13,290 bases of DNA from Physocladia obscura. Its lineage: Eukaryota; Chytridiomycota; Chytridiomycetes; Chytridiales; Chytriomycetaceae. The notes beneath the pieces were generated by a model, which worked only from the letters and a program-made list of their open reading frames with translations, was not told the origin of the DNA and made no database searches. Within the stretch, counting starts at the first letter, position 1. Each line of letters starts with the position of its first letter. A program made the translations under genes and the position numbers. Of this stretch, positions 1-9,802 are shown piece after piece. The DNA lies in assembly GCA_027596945.1 (NCBI GenBank), contig JADGJH010000903.1:1-13290 (forward strand), written 5' to 3'.

Positions 1-40
1 GAATAAAATAGTAATAATTGAGATAGAAAATAACAGAAAG

Positions 41-70
41 TTTAAGTAAAATTAAGTAAAATTAAGTAAA
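41..70. repeat. 10-bp tandem repeat, three units
   Basis: Three consecutive 10-bp units, tttaagtaaa followed by two copies of attaagtaaa. It is a short A/T-rich simple repeat at the left edge, inside CpG-poor DNA. No function is evident. Confidence 0.8.
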
Positions 71-137
71 TTTTTATTTCAAATGAAACACACATCAAAA
101 AAAATTAAAAGAAAACTGTCAATCAGAAAGATATTCA

Positions 138-698
138 TCAACAGCACAAGTACTTATCTTGCAAACTGTTTTCAAATTGAACCTTGTTCATGAATTTGGT
201 GTCCACAGTGTAAGTAACATATGCAATGTCACCAACTTAAAACTCAACTTGTGCCTTTGGAAACAGAAATATTTCTTTTGGACTTGTTATTATAGCTAAG
301 TTTGAAGCAGTTGTAAAAGGAACCAAGCCATCACCAAATTTAGACATTGAAACAATACAATCCAAATGGTGCAAGTTGACTTTCTTGATGTTGAGATGGC
401 CACCAAAGAAGTCCATTTGCTTGAAAAGGTCTTGAATTGAAGTGAAAATGAAAGAACCTTTAGCTGAAAAGTGTGAATAAGTCCGACCAATTGAAGAAAA
501 GCCTTGAAATGGACTAATAAGTAGACTTGGTTCAGAAATCCTGAGAGGTCCTCCAAGAATTACAGGATTGATGCTTTTTGGTCTTTGCTGATTCCATGGA
601 TAGCTGGTTCTCTTGGCTGTTGGAGTTATTTTGATTTTTTTTTTTTTTGTGAAAAATGCTTTTTTTTTCATGACAGGTTCAGAGTGTAGAACTCTCAT
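138..698 (-). pseudogene. Uncharacterised reading frame with one in-frame TAA
   Basis: From an ATG at 698-696 the minus strand stays open for 153 codons to a TAA at 239-237. The same frame then continues for 32 codons (starting V-G-D-I-A-Y-V-T-Y-T-V-D) to a TGA at 140-138. The N-terminus is Lys-rich and low complexity (MKKKAFFTKKKK); the middle is ordinary globular-looking sequence (GGPLRISEPSLL, MSKFGDGLVPFTT). I recognise no family. No splice pair that removes the TAA was found. The stretch has only one CpG, like the block at 9548-12721, unlike the neighbouring intact genes. It is either a decayed gene or transposon-borne ORF, or a real 153-residue protein whose downstream frame is chance. 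An unseen 5' exon is possible. Confidence 0.4.
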
Positions 699-1160
699 TC
701 TTCACTCTGTTCAGATTTCAAAGATAAAAATCTATTGTTCTGTTCCTTTTCAATTCTCATATGCATTTGGTTTTGTTTTAATAAAGTTGGGAAGCCATTT
801 TTTTGTTGTTCAGATTTCAAGACATTTGTTTGTTTTTCAAGATTCACTTATTTGTTTGCTTTTTGCTTGATATTGATTCAAATGCCAACAACTGCCAAGA
901 AGGCCATGAAATTTTCGAGAATGATATGGGTTTATAACTTTTTTTTTTCTATTTTCAATTTTGAGTATATAGTATATATCTCCAATTTTCCTCTCTCTCT
1001 CTTTTTTTTTTTTTTTTGAGTAATTGAAAAACTGGACACATCCTTTTTGGAACAAAAATTCAGATGAAAAATGTCTATAATTTTTGTGGCACAGCAACTT
1101 GAATATTCCAATTCATAGTCATGATATTTGCCACCAAATGCACTTCTTCAGTATCTGAAA
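699..1160. other. T-rich, CpG-poor non-coding stretch
   Basis: Long T runs (for example near 1003-1018), a CT microsatellite near 991-1003 and a 14-bp direct repeat tgttcagatttcaa (near 708 and 807). Only one CpG was seen, at 916. Short frames here are low-complexity Phe/Lys strings and I do not call a gene. It lies between the broken minus-strand frame and the ODAD2 upstream region. Confidence 0.5.
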
Positions 1161-1250
1161 CATTATCTCGCTTGGTCGAGTTCTAACTGGATGTTTGATA
1201 CATACGTTTTTTTCTGTTTTTTGATACAAAAAATTTGTCGAAGATTTACA

Positions 1251-1330
1251 CAGCGGTTTTCCAAATCCCGACCGCAACCGCTGCATACCCAGATATATCA
1301 GCAGTAACAATAACTGACCGCGTTTGACCG
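1251..1330 (+). promoter_or_regulatory. ACCG motif cluster with 8-bp inverted repeat upstream of ODAD2
   Basis: CAGCGGTT (1251-1258) and AACCGCTG (1276-1283) form a perfect 8-bp inverted repeat with a 17-nt spacer. GACCGC lies in the spacer (1270-1275), and TGACCG occurs twice more at 1315-1320 and 1325-1330. So five copies of an ACCG core on either strand fall within 80 bp, and the last ends 28 bp before the ATG. The surroundings are A/T-rich, which makes the cluster stand out. It could be a transcription-factor site array. It does not match the RFX X-box (GTNRCC-RGYAAC) that drives ciliary genes in animals. The regulatory role is inferred from position only. Confidence 0.35.
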
Positions 1331-1358
1331 AAATTTATTCCAACAGAACAAAAAAAAT

Positions 1359-4300
1359 ATGGGCGCAACCCTTTCAGCAAGAGTGCAATGGGCGGCATCA
1401 AACGCAGCCAGTTCGCAGCAAACAGCCTATAAAAGTCAGGCTACTACTGACACGCACCAAACAATAACAAGCGCCGCCAACCAGGACTTATTCTACGAAC
1501 TAATCCATTTAATTGAAAGTTTGATGACGCAGCATCCGGCAGAAGCGAAAGCTGAGTTCCGCCGAGTGTTACAGTGGACTTCTGTGTCTTTGCGGCCAGC
1601 ACATTTTGCGGCAGTTGTGGCTACACAGCCTGGAATTTGGAATATTGTTTCTTCTGGGCCAAAGTAAGAATAATCAACCATGAATAACCAATAAATTCAT
1701 GAAATTTTTTTTAGAAATACAAAAGCTTCCGTGGCGAGTGTTGCAACGCGTTCGACAGATGGAGCTCCACTCTTCACACTCGACCAAGTTTCTGGGTCTG
1801 GCGAATCTGCAGTATTCACTGCAAAAGTTGGATCCTTCGAATACCTCAATCGAGTTTTAAAAATCGCCGAAGAAATGAAATTGAGGGAGTTGCAAGACAT
1901 TTTGCAAGGTTATTTTTATTGTTATTATTTACTATCACTCTTCTTATTTTTTATATTTTTTTTGTGTCGATTTTGAAATAGCGAACCAAACCCCCATCAA
2001 TACAATTTTCGGTGTTGGCAGCTCGTCGACAAGCAATTTACTGATCGACGCCTTCGAAGCTTTCAATACAGAAACTGATGCCAAAAAGAAAGACGCCAAT
2101 GCAAGACTATACAAATTGCTCCTGATTATAAATTCTTTCGATCTGGACTTCTTGTCAGCAGCAGTTAAAAATCAAGAGAGGTGTGAATTGAAAACTTGAA
2201 AATTTTCTTATTGTTGGTTTTTTTTTTTTTTTTTAATTAAGAGAACTTCACCTTGATATTTCAAAAATTTCATCTGAGTTGCTGATGCTACAGTCTTTTT
2301 CTGGGAAGGATGTCAAATGTGCATTGCGTTCAATTTCTTGGGAAAGTGATTACACGTTTTCGAACGGATTCAAAGCACCACCTTGGCGACAAGTATATAG
2401 CGAAATAGGCTATATCGAAATTCAATGCGTGGATGCAGATAAATTTATTGTCACCTGCACAAAAAATGGATTTTTTGTGAATAAAGGATACATTGCAGAT
2501 GATAAAGGTAAAAAAACTTCAAAGTCTTTTTTGATTCTGCATTTGATTCAATAAATAAATCAAGGTCATGAAAAGCTGAACTACGAGAAAGATTCAGATC
2601 TTTTTCTAACATTGGTTGATTTAATTAAGTCAAAGTCACCACATTTCGAGGCTAGAATCGATAAACAAGATTATTTATACCAACCAGACACTGCGTCAGG
2701 TCTTTTTTTAAATATGTGTCCAAGTAAATGAAGTACTTTTCAGTTTAACTTTTTTTTTTTCACCCAGCTTACGCAGCAATTGCAAACATCAGTTTTTCAA
2801 TCGCTGCTGCAGCAGACTCTAAATGCGCACATGACGAAGATCAAGAAAATGAAGCTGACGATAATGATGCTGACCAAGATCAACAAATTCACGGAGGAGA
2901 TCGCTCCCGCAGAGAAGCGAGAAGAAATTCCATGGGGAAAAAAAAGTAAGTGCAAACAAGTTTTTCCTGAGAGATAAAGTTTTGTCACAAGAGGCGAAAT
3001 CCAAAAACCTAACAAACTCACCAGAGCAAAATCTCCTCAAAAGCAAAAAACAACGGAGCCATCATTAAAATGGAGATCATTAGGGATTACTGAAGATGAT
3101 ATAGCTTCGAAAAACAAAAAAGAAAGAATGCGTCTTTCAACAACCAAACAGGGGGCAACGGAATTTACAGCAGGTGATTCCAAAAAAGTTACAATAAGAA
3201 TCAAGAGTCCTGGAACAAATGGAGCTGAGGATCTCTCAAGTGATTCGGAGGCTGAGGCGTCGTCTGAAGAAGAAGTTCAAGAAAAGAGAAATGAAAACAG
3301 TAAACTTTTTTCGGTTTTTTTTTTGTCTAATTAACACTTGTATTTTAATCTTATTAGATGAGCTTCCAGCAGAATACTATCAAATTCAAAAGCTGGTCAA
3401 ATATCTTCGTTGTGGGAACCAAACTGCAACAATAATTGCAATCTGTTCACTTAGAGATTTTGACCTTTCCAATGAGTTTAATCAACTTGCAATTCGAGAC
3501 GTCGGAGGTCTTGACACACTTGTCAATCTTCTTGACACTGACGATCCGAAATGCAAAATTGGTGCACTGAAAATATTGAAAGAGATTTCTAAAAATTGTG
3601 AGTTTTTATATTACTGCAAAAAAAAAAACATTTATATGCCTTACTATTACGACGTTACCGCTATTCTAAATACTTGTGATAAATACTGCAGTCCAAATTC
3701 GGACGGCAATATCAAATCTTGATGGAATGCAACCACTCGTAGAGCTTTTGCGAGATTCTGATGAAGAAATCAAATGTCTTGCAGCCGAAACTATCGCCCA
3801 TTGCGCCAAAAATGCGCAAAATCGTCGCGCCGTGCGTCGATACGGCGGAATCAAAAAATTAGTGCGCCTTCTCAAAATTAAACCAGGCTCGTCAGCTGAA
3901 GATGATGCAGTTGCTGTATCAGGTGCGCTGGCCCTCGCAACTTGCAGTAAAAGTTCAAAAAACAAGGAGGCCATTCAAGCCGCTGGGTCAATTCCATTAC
4001 TCGCGAATCTACTTGAAAGTACAAATCAAAAACTGCTGATTCCTGTTGTAGGGATCCTCCAAGAATGCTCATCGGATGAGCATTATAGAGTGGCTATAAG
4101 AACAAGTGGAATGATTAAGTTTTTGGTTGAGAATTTATCGAGCAACAACGAAGAGTTGCAAACTCATTGCGCAAGTGCTATATTTAAGTGTGCTGAAGAA
4201 GGTTCTTTTTGAAAACTGTACTTTAAATATTCAATTTCTAAAACAAAATTTAACAAAAGATGAAACAAGAAAGCTTGTACGCGAATATAATGGTCTGCTG

Positions 4301-5481
4301 CCGTTGGTAAATCTTTTGGATAACCCAGCAAATAAAGAGTTGCTCGTTGCTGCAACTGGAGCGGTTTGGAAATGTGCACAAAACTGTAAGTTAAAGAGGT
4401 TATGAACGAAAAGTCTAAAAATTTTAGCAGTAGAAAACGTTGCGGCATTCAACAAGCTCAATACTATCAAAAAACTGATTAGTTTGATGGAAAATCAGCC
4501 AGAAGATGTTCTTGTGAATGTTGTTGGAGCCTTGGGAGCGTGTGCGCAATCAGGTTAGTTTTTCTTTTCTTACTTCCCTTATTACTTCTAATATGGCAAA
4601 TTAGTCGATGGGCGTCAAGCAATAAGAGAAAGTGGAGGAATTACCCCGCTTGTTAATTTACTGACAGGAACAAACCAATCTTTGCTCGTAAACGTCACAA
4701 ATGCCGTTGGTGCTTGCGCGTTAGATGGCGAAAGTATGGTTGTAATCGACAGATTAGATGGAGTTCGTCTTTTGTGGTCACTTTTGAAAAGCAATAATCC
4801 ACATGTTCAAGCTTCAGCTGCGTGGGCTATTTCGCCTTGCATTGAGCACGGTAATATTATTAAAATACTATTATTATTCTTTGCACATAAATTCGCACAC
4901 ATTATTTTGCAGCAAAAGAAGCTGGAGAAATGGTCCGCTCATTTGTTGGAGGTCTTGAATTAATTGTTTCTCTTTTGAAGTCAGACCAATCTGAAGTTCT
5001 TGCAAGCGTTTGTGCCGCCATCGCCAATATCGCCAAAGACGAAGAAAACTTGGCAGTTATTACTGACCACGGCGTCGTCCCAATGCTCGGAAAATTGACA
5101 AATACGCGCAGCGATAAATTGCGGAAACATCTTGCAGAAGCGATTGCAAGATGTTGTCACTGGGGAAACAATAGAGTTGCATTCGGCGCTGCATCGGCGG
5201 TTGCACCATTAGTCAAATATTTGAAGAGTCCGGATGAAGATGTACACACCTCAACTGCCAGAGCTTTGCATCAACTTTCCATGGATCCAGACAATTGCAT
5301 CACAATGCACGAAAATGGTGTGGTTCAGCTTCTCCTCGGAATGGTCGGTTCTTCGGATCCCGAACTTCAAGAAGCGGCGGCAGGGACTATTGGAAATATC
5401 AGAAGACTTGCGTTAGCCAGCGAAAAAGCTGTATTGAGTTCAACAAGTGGATCAGAAGTACTTTCAAAAAAAAACTTTTGA
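1359..5481 (+). CDS. ODAD2: ODAD2/ARMC4, outer dynein arm docking complex subunit
   Basis: Armadillo-repeat protein that, in animals, helps anchor outer dynein arms on axonemal doublets. Thirteen exons: 1359-1663, 1715-1908, 1982-2180, 2242-2507, 2565-2699, 2768-2945, 3025-3299, 3358-3597, 3692-4201, 4260-4385, 4428-4553, 4605-4850, 4913-5481. The joined frame has 1122 codons plus stop, close to human ARMC4 (about 1044). Introns are 42-94 nt, all GT...AG, several with a CTAAC-like branch site near the acceptor. Residues 1-350 match the conserved N-terminal half, including [16 protein letters not shown] at about 268-283. An acidic, charged linker spans about 375-515. The ARM array begins at [16 protein letters not shown] (about 519) and runs nearly to the end, with [30 protein letters not shown] and [13 protein letters not shown]. 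The start is the first ATG of exon 1, giving [11 protein letters not shown], similar to the animal N-terminus. No frameshift or stop was seen. Confidence 0.93.
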
Positions 5482-5506
5482 ATATTTTTCTTGGATCGCG
5501 TTTTCA

Positions 5507-5512
5507 ATTAAA
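5507..5512 (+). terminator. Possible ODAD2 poly(A) signal ATTAAA
   Basis: The common AATAAA variant, 26 nt after the ODAD2 stop codon. T-rich sequence follows. The motif is short and frequent in A/T-rich DNA, so position is the only support. Confidence 0.3.
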
Positions 5513-6031
5513 CAAATGTTTTCACAATATTTTGTCGTCAAATTTTTATTGTTTTGATTATTTGAGCTGCGACTGGAAAAGCTTCCGAAACTTCTGCTTT
5601 TTGATATTTTACGCACATTTTCCGTAAACCATACCATTTTTTTGTCGAAGTAAATAGAATCACTGAAAAAAGATACTTTGCTGCACAAGCCGCGTTGGAA
5701 ACAGGAGTAAACCGTTTTGCTCCAGAATTTCTGATAAAAAATCATAACCAGCAACAGTTTATATTTCCAATAAATTGGACAAAGTTGTATCGTCAAAACA
5801 ATTTAGGTGTCACTATTTCATATTTGAAGAGACTTTGGTGTTGAATTAAAGGAGAAATTGGTACAAGTCTCTTTATCTAAAATAATTCTTCTTTGCAGGA
5901 ATTAAACTGAGAAATGATTGAATATTGAATAAATAAATTGGGGAAGAAAGATAACAACAACATAAAAACTTACTAGGTTTAAAAATATGAAATATAAAAT
6001 AAATAAAGTGGTGCACAGGGAGCTGAAAAAA

Positions 6032-6037
6032 TTTATT
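6032..6037 (-). terminator. Possible velvet gene B poly(A) signal AATAAA
   Basis: Canonical AATAAA on the minus strand 42 nt downstream of the TGA that ends velvet gene B. It is supported by position only. Confidence 0.35.
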
Positions 6038-6078
6038 ATTCGGTGACAAAAATATACAATTCATGTCCGCTCTGCAAT

Positions 6079-7236
6079 TCATTGCCGCACTCGTATTTTT
6101 ATACCTTGTTTTGCAAAAAACCGGCTCAAACTAGTAGTTTGAGGGACTCCCGGAAAGTCTTTCGGATTAAAAACTTCGAAAACGCTGCTAGGAACCGAAG
6201 CAACAGGCGGCGCTCCAAAAGGCATACTAATCAGTGAAGCATAAGTACAATATATTTTCAAATTAAAGCAAATAGAGCTCACCCCGACATATTATACAAA
6301 TCAAACTTGAGTTTGAACTTTCCCGTCTTCTTTACAAAAACCTCTGAATATACAAAATAAAGCCCTGGAACACCATCCAGACCATCGAGATATTGTGGAA
6401 CACAAATGATTGGACCCATCAGTGCTTGAGACGTGTGGTAGTTATTTGTAAGTTCTACATTATATTTGGCTTTCTTTCTTGGTAACGATGATTCGTGAAG
6501 ACAGCTCCCAGCTGAATAAGAATCGCTGATTTTGTCGTCAGTAATGTACTCATATGAAAATATAGAGCCAATGCGTGGCTTGGTTTTATGTGAAACTTCT
6601 TGCTCCAAATTCCTATCAAGCAAACATCTTTGTCAGCGCAAGGCAAACATAAATGAGTGAGCGAAAACACTAACGGACTCCATAATGTGACAAACATGAC
6701 CAAGTTAGCAGCATCTTTCGGGGAAATTCCAGCCAATTTGATACTACATAATTTCACTTAGCCCTCTTTTTTTTTTTTTTTTTTTTTTTAATTATTTTGA
6801 ACATTACATTGGAGGGGGGTGCACTGGGCGTCGATCTGAAAGCGAAGAACCCGAAACTCGTGCTCTACTTGGTTGTTGGACGATTTCGAGGCGGATACGG
6901 TCAATCTGGTATTTTACAAATGCAAATTGTTTAGCCGAGGTCAAAAAAATTTATGAAAGATCCACACTGCCGTTCCTGTGATTTACGGAAGCCCAAAATA
7001 GTAGCACCGCTAGACCTTTTAAGAGTAAAACATACCAGTATATTATTAAGGACAGGAAAAACTGGTAACGGCAACTCGGCTGGAGGTAGCGGTGTGTTAC
7101 TTGAAGTTGGCGTATTCATGTGTACCCTTTCTTCACCACATAGAGATGCAACTGTTACTTCCTTGGTTTGTGAGATCGCTGGCGGCCAGTCTGTTTCTTC
7201 AGAGCTAGCTGCTTCAAGAAGCATTCTTAACGACAT
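6079..7236 (-). CDS. Velvet-domain protein B (divergent copy)
   Basis: Probable velvet-family regulator (the VeA/VelB/VosA family, NF-kB-like DNA-binding fold, nuclear). Exons on the minus strand: 7236-7036, 6905-6808, 6743-6675, 6612-6283, 6226-6079; 281 codons plus stop. Introns are 130, 64, 62 and 56 nt. Residues 1-67 are a low-complexity, Ser/Pro/Thr-containing leader. The domain starts at about residue 73 (LEIVQQPSRARVSG, then DRRPVHPPP) and runs to the C-terminus, ending NPKDFPG...TTSLSRFFAKQGIKIRVR. The central strand reads YFVYSEVFVKKTGKFKLKFDLY, so the family's D-L-S-V-R signature is missing although flanking residues are kept. It lies downstream of, and on the same strand as, velvet gene A, with which it shares three intron positions. 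The second intron contains a run of 23 A on the coding strand. The start is the first in-frame ATG; an extra 5' exon is possible. VeA, VelB or VosA subtype cannot be assigned. Confidence 0.82.
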
Positions 7237-8050
7237 CTTGTTTTTGCGTGGGTTGAGCTCTTTTGATTTCCAAACCTTTTTTCCGGTGATTATAAAATTT
7301 TAAATTTGGTTAAATGAGGTCGAATAAAACCTAATCGTAAAATAAATTGGACGATAGGGCATTGCGGTAGTATAATTTCATTTTCTTCGTTGTTCTTGTT
7401 TACCATTCGCGTACTACACACACCAGACGGCAGGAACTTTTGATTTATCGGTATTAATAAATCAATATTTCAAATAAAATAATTAACTTCCTCCCTATTT
7501 ATTCGTGATTTTCCTGGTTTTTTGAATATGCTTATCGCCCATGTTAAAGACACATTTAAAATTGCGTGGGCTTGGCAACAAAGGAGATCCGTGATTTCCA
7601 ACAAACAATAAAGTATCTCGTATAATCTTTCCTGCACTTGCATAGTTATTAAGTTCAAAGTTTTTCAATTGATTCCCTGAAGAATGAAAACGAAATGCGA
7701 AACACTGTGTTTAGGGCTAAGCGAAAATTTTTGCTCAGTACCTGAGTTTGCTCTTGAATGAAAGTGCAAACTGCAACAGAGTTTTCAAGTAAAAATTAAC
7801 TTGAACATCGCATTTGTTGTAAATTTTGCAAATTTCTTCGGCTTGGGAATCGAGGATTATTTGCGTCTTTGCGAAATTGTTTGGGGTTTTTCCCCGAAAA
7901 TTCGAGAAACGAAAATAAATGAACTATTATCTAATTTCTGCCATTTCAGTAAACTAATTCACTTCAAAATAAAAATGATTTTTTTTCTTTCGTTTGTCAT
8001 CCCCGCACAAAACGAAAATTTTTCGTGTTATCAGAGACCAATTGCCGTTT
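7237..8050. other. Intergenic region between the two velvet genes
   Basis: Upstream of velvet B and downstream of velvet A. Short frames on both strands (for example 7658-7470 minus and 7801-8094 plus) show no recognisable motif. CpG is present at ordinary density, unlike the block beyond 9548. It should hold the 3' end of gene A and the promoter of gene B; I see no specific site. Confidence 0.5.
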
Positions 8051-9227
8051 TCAACCCTCATCATATCTTTCTTCTTTATTCAAAGACGACCTGAGTCGAA
8101 GCTTTATTCCTTGCTTTGCAAATGCTTTGCTTAATGCTGTTGTTTCACAAATTCCTGGAAACTGTTTTGGACTGAATATTTGAAACACGGAGCTGAAAAG
8201 TGTGGCTACCGGCGACGATTTTTGTACTTTGATACTTGGAGCGGAAAAGTTAAAGCATATCCCCGAGAACAACAAAGAAAGACACCCAAAATTATTGTGA
8301 ATTTTGAATTTTTGAATTATTTTTTTTTCAAATCACTCACGAAGGCATTTCGTAAAGATCAAACTTGAGCCGAAAATGTCCAATTGATCGCACCGACAGG
8401 TCATGAAAAACAAAAAATCCTCCTCTTTCGCGATTTGTGTCAATCAAAGTTGAACAGACAGACACAAGCGGACCTATTAAGACTTGTGAATCTGACACGA
8501 CTCGATTCGGGAGAATTGAATAACATGAATGATTTTTCGAGGTATGCGTTTCAATAGCAGAAAAACTCAATTGTTCTTTGGCTCTATCGATGACTGTGTA
8601 TTGCCTCTTTTCATCTCTGATTTTGAGTAAGTGGTATGATTGAAATGAGAATAACTAATCTCACATTGACCAAAGTGAAGCAACCATTATGAAACACGTA
8701 GATTTTGAATCAAATCCTGCTATTTTAACGCTGTGTTTTTGTTGTTCATTTTTATTTTTTTAATTTCCTTTCTTTTCTTTTATTTATTTTTTTTATTTTT
8801 TAACTTACATTGGCGGAGGATGGATAGGCCTACGGTCACCCATCAAATTTCCGCTCACACGACCTTGAATTGGTTGTTGAACAATTTCGAGTGCCAAACT
8901 TGGAGCCTGTAATTTAATTGATGATGCAACTTTAAAATTGGCAGAAAAAAAATTGGAGCTAATTTCATGGAGATCAGGAATCCAAGCGGTTTTGTCATCG
9001 CTCAAGACGCCACTAGCATAATTTTCTTTCGTTATCTCTGCAACTTTCGCAATTTCATGGACAGATGTAATGCTAATGTTGGAAGAAAAACCAACACGAG
9101 CACCCAACGCGTATCCAATATGCGGGAACTCTTGGCTTTGGAGAGTCTCAGAAGTTACTGCACCAACAGATAAATAATCGCATCTTGCTGTCTCTTCTGT
9201 AGAATTTACTAGTTGACAGATATTCAT
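8051..9227 (-). CDS. Velvet-domain protein A
   Basis: Velvet-family transcriptional regulator, likely nuclear and DNA-binding as a homo- or heterodimer as known for the family. Exons on the minus strand: 9227-8809, 8730-8665, 8616-8341, 8234-8051; 314 codons plus stop. Introns are 78, 48 and 106 nt, all phase 2, with GTAAGT, GTGAGA and GTGAGT donors. Residues 1-110 form an N-terminal leader without recognised motif. The velvet domain occupies about 111-302: LEIVQQPIQGRVSG and DRRPIHPPP at its start, SLWS, VLIGPLVS, GGFFVFHDLSVRSIGHFRLKF in the centre, and SPKQFPG...TTALSKAFAKQGIKLRLR at the end, followed by a 12-residue charged tail. The hallmark D-L-S-V-R is intact. The start is the ATG at 9227-9225; no nearer in-frame ATG upstream was seen. 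Gene B follows on the same strand after about 810 bp. Confidence 0.88.
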
Positions 9228-9547
9228 TTTGTTCGTTCACAAAAACTCCCGATTTAAAACCGAAACCGATCATTTGGAAAAGATGAAAAACAAAAAAATT
9301 CTGCAAAGACAATAGCGTATTCATTTGTTTCTCACATAGAACTGAACTGAATGATATAGTTTTGCAAGTACGAAAAATTTTAAAGTTTGTGATTTCTTCG
9401 ATTGCTTCTTGTTGATTCACTGTAGAATCTCTTGTTGATATGTCGTGAAAGTCGGAAAAATGCGGAAAAATTGATTCAGGTATTGGTTAGGAATCCGTTG
9501 GAGTATCTTCTTAATCGAAGTAACCACACAGAAAAAAAAATAATTCG
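9228..9547. other. Upstream region of velvet gene A
   Basis: Non-coding upstream DNA with CpG at ordinary density up to 9546. A 90-codon minus-strand frame (ATG at 9420, stop at 9148) overlaps the start of gene A in a different frame. It could be an upstream ORF if transcription begins before 9420, or chance. No TATA element is convincing. Confidence 0.4.
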
Positions 9548-9802
9548 TATTATCCTTCTTTGAAATACTACCAAAATTGCTGTGAGAATAAACAATTGTT
9601 TTAGGAAAGAGAATATAGAGTGAAATCAGACTGTAATGCCTGACAAATCTCAAAAGAAAAAGTCTGTGCTGTTTGACTTTCTTCCAAAAATTATAATATG
9701 TGGAAATAAATGAAGGATTGCTTCACTGATGACAAAGTTAGTATTGTGGAGTTAGTGCAACAATTGTCTGATCTGGTAGCAAAAATTGGATGAAAATGGC
9801 AG

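Larger units (their letters stand above)
5482..6078. other. Convergent intergenic region (ODAD2 / velvet B 3' ends)
   Basis: About 600 bp between the stop of ODAD2 on the plus strand and the stop of velvet gene B on the minus strand. An ATTAAA at 5507-5512 (plus, 26 nt past the ODAD2 stop) and an AATAAA at 6037-6032 (minus, 42 nt past the velvet B stop) could direct polyadenylation. A minus-strand frame of about 110 codons (5796-5464) overlaps the end of ODAD2, but its composition is unremarkable and I do not call it a gene. Confidence 0.5.

Noticed and set aside
138..239. Reassigned TAA codon (alternative genetic code)
   Set aside because: ODAD2 and both velvet genes end at normal stops (TGA), need no TAA decoding, and use TAA-containing introns as non-coding.
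1359..5481. Bacterial or viral origin of the window
   Set aside because: Thirteen-exon structure with consistent splice phases, and animal and fungal protein families; no ribosome-binding sites or operon-like spacing.
5464..5796. Minus-strand frame of 110 codons overlapping the end of ODAD2
   Set aside because: No recognisable motif, Phe/Lys/Ser-rich composition of A/T-rich DNA, and it overlaps a strongly supported exon.
7470..8094. Small frames between the velvet genes (7658-7470 minus, 7801-8094 plus)
   Set aside because: Short, hydrophobic or low complexity, and partly antisense to the last exon of velvet A. No domain was seen.
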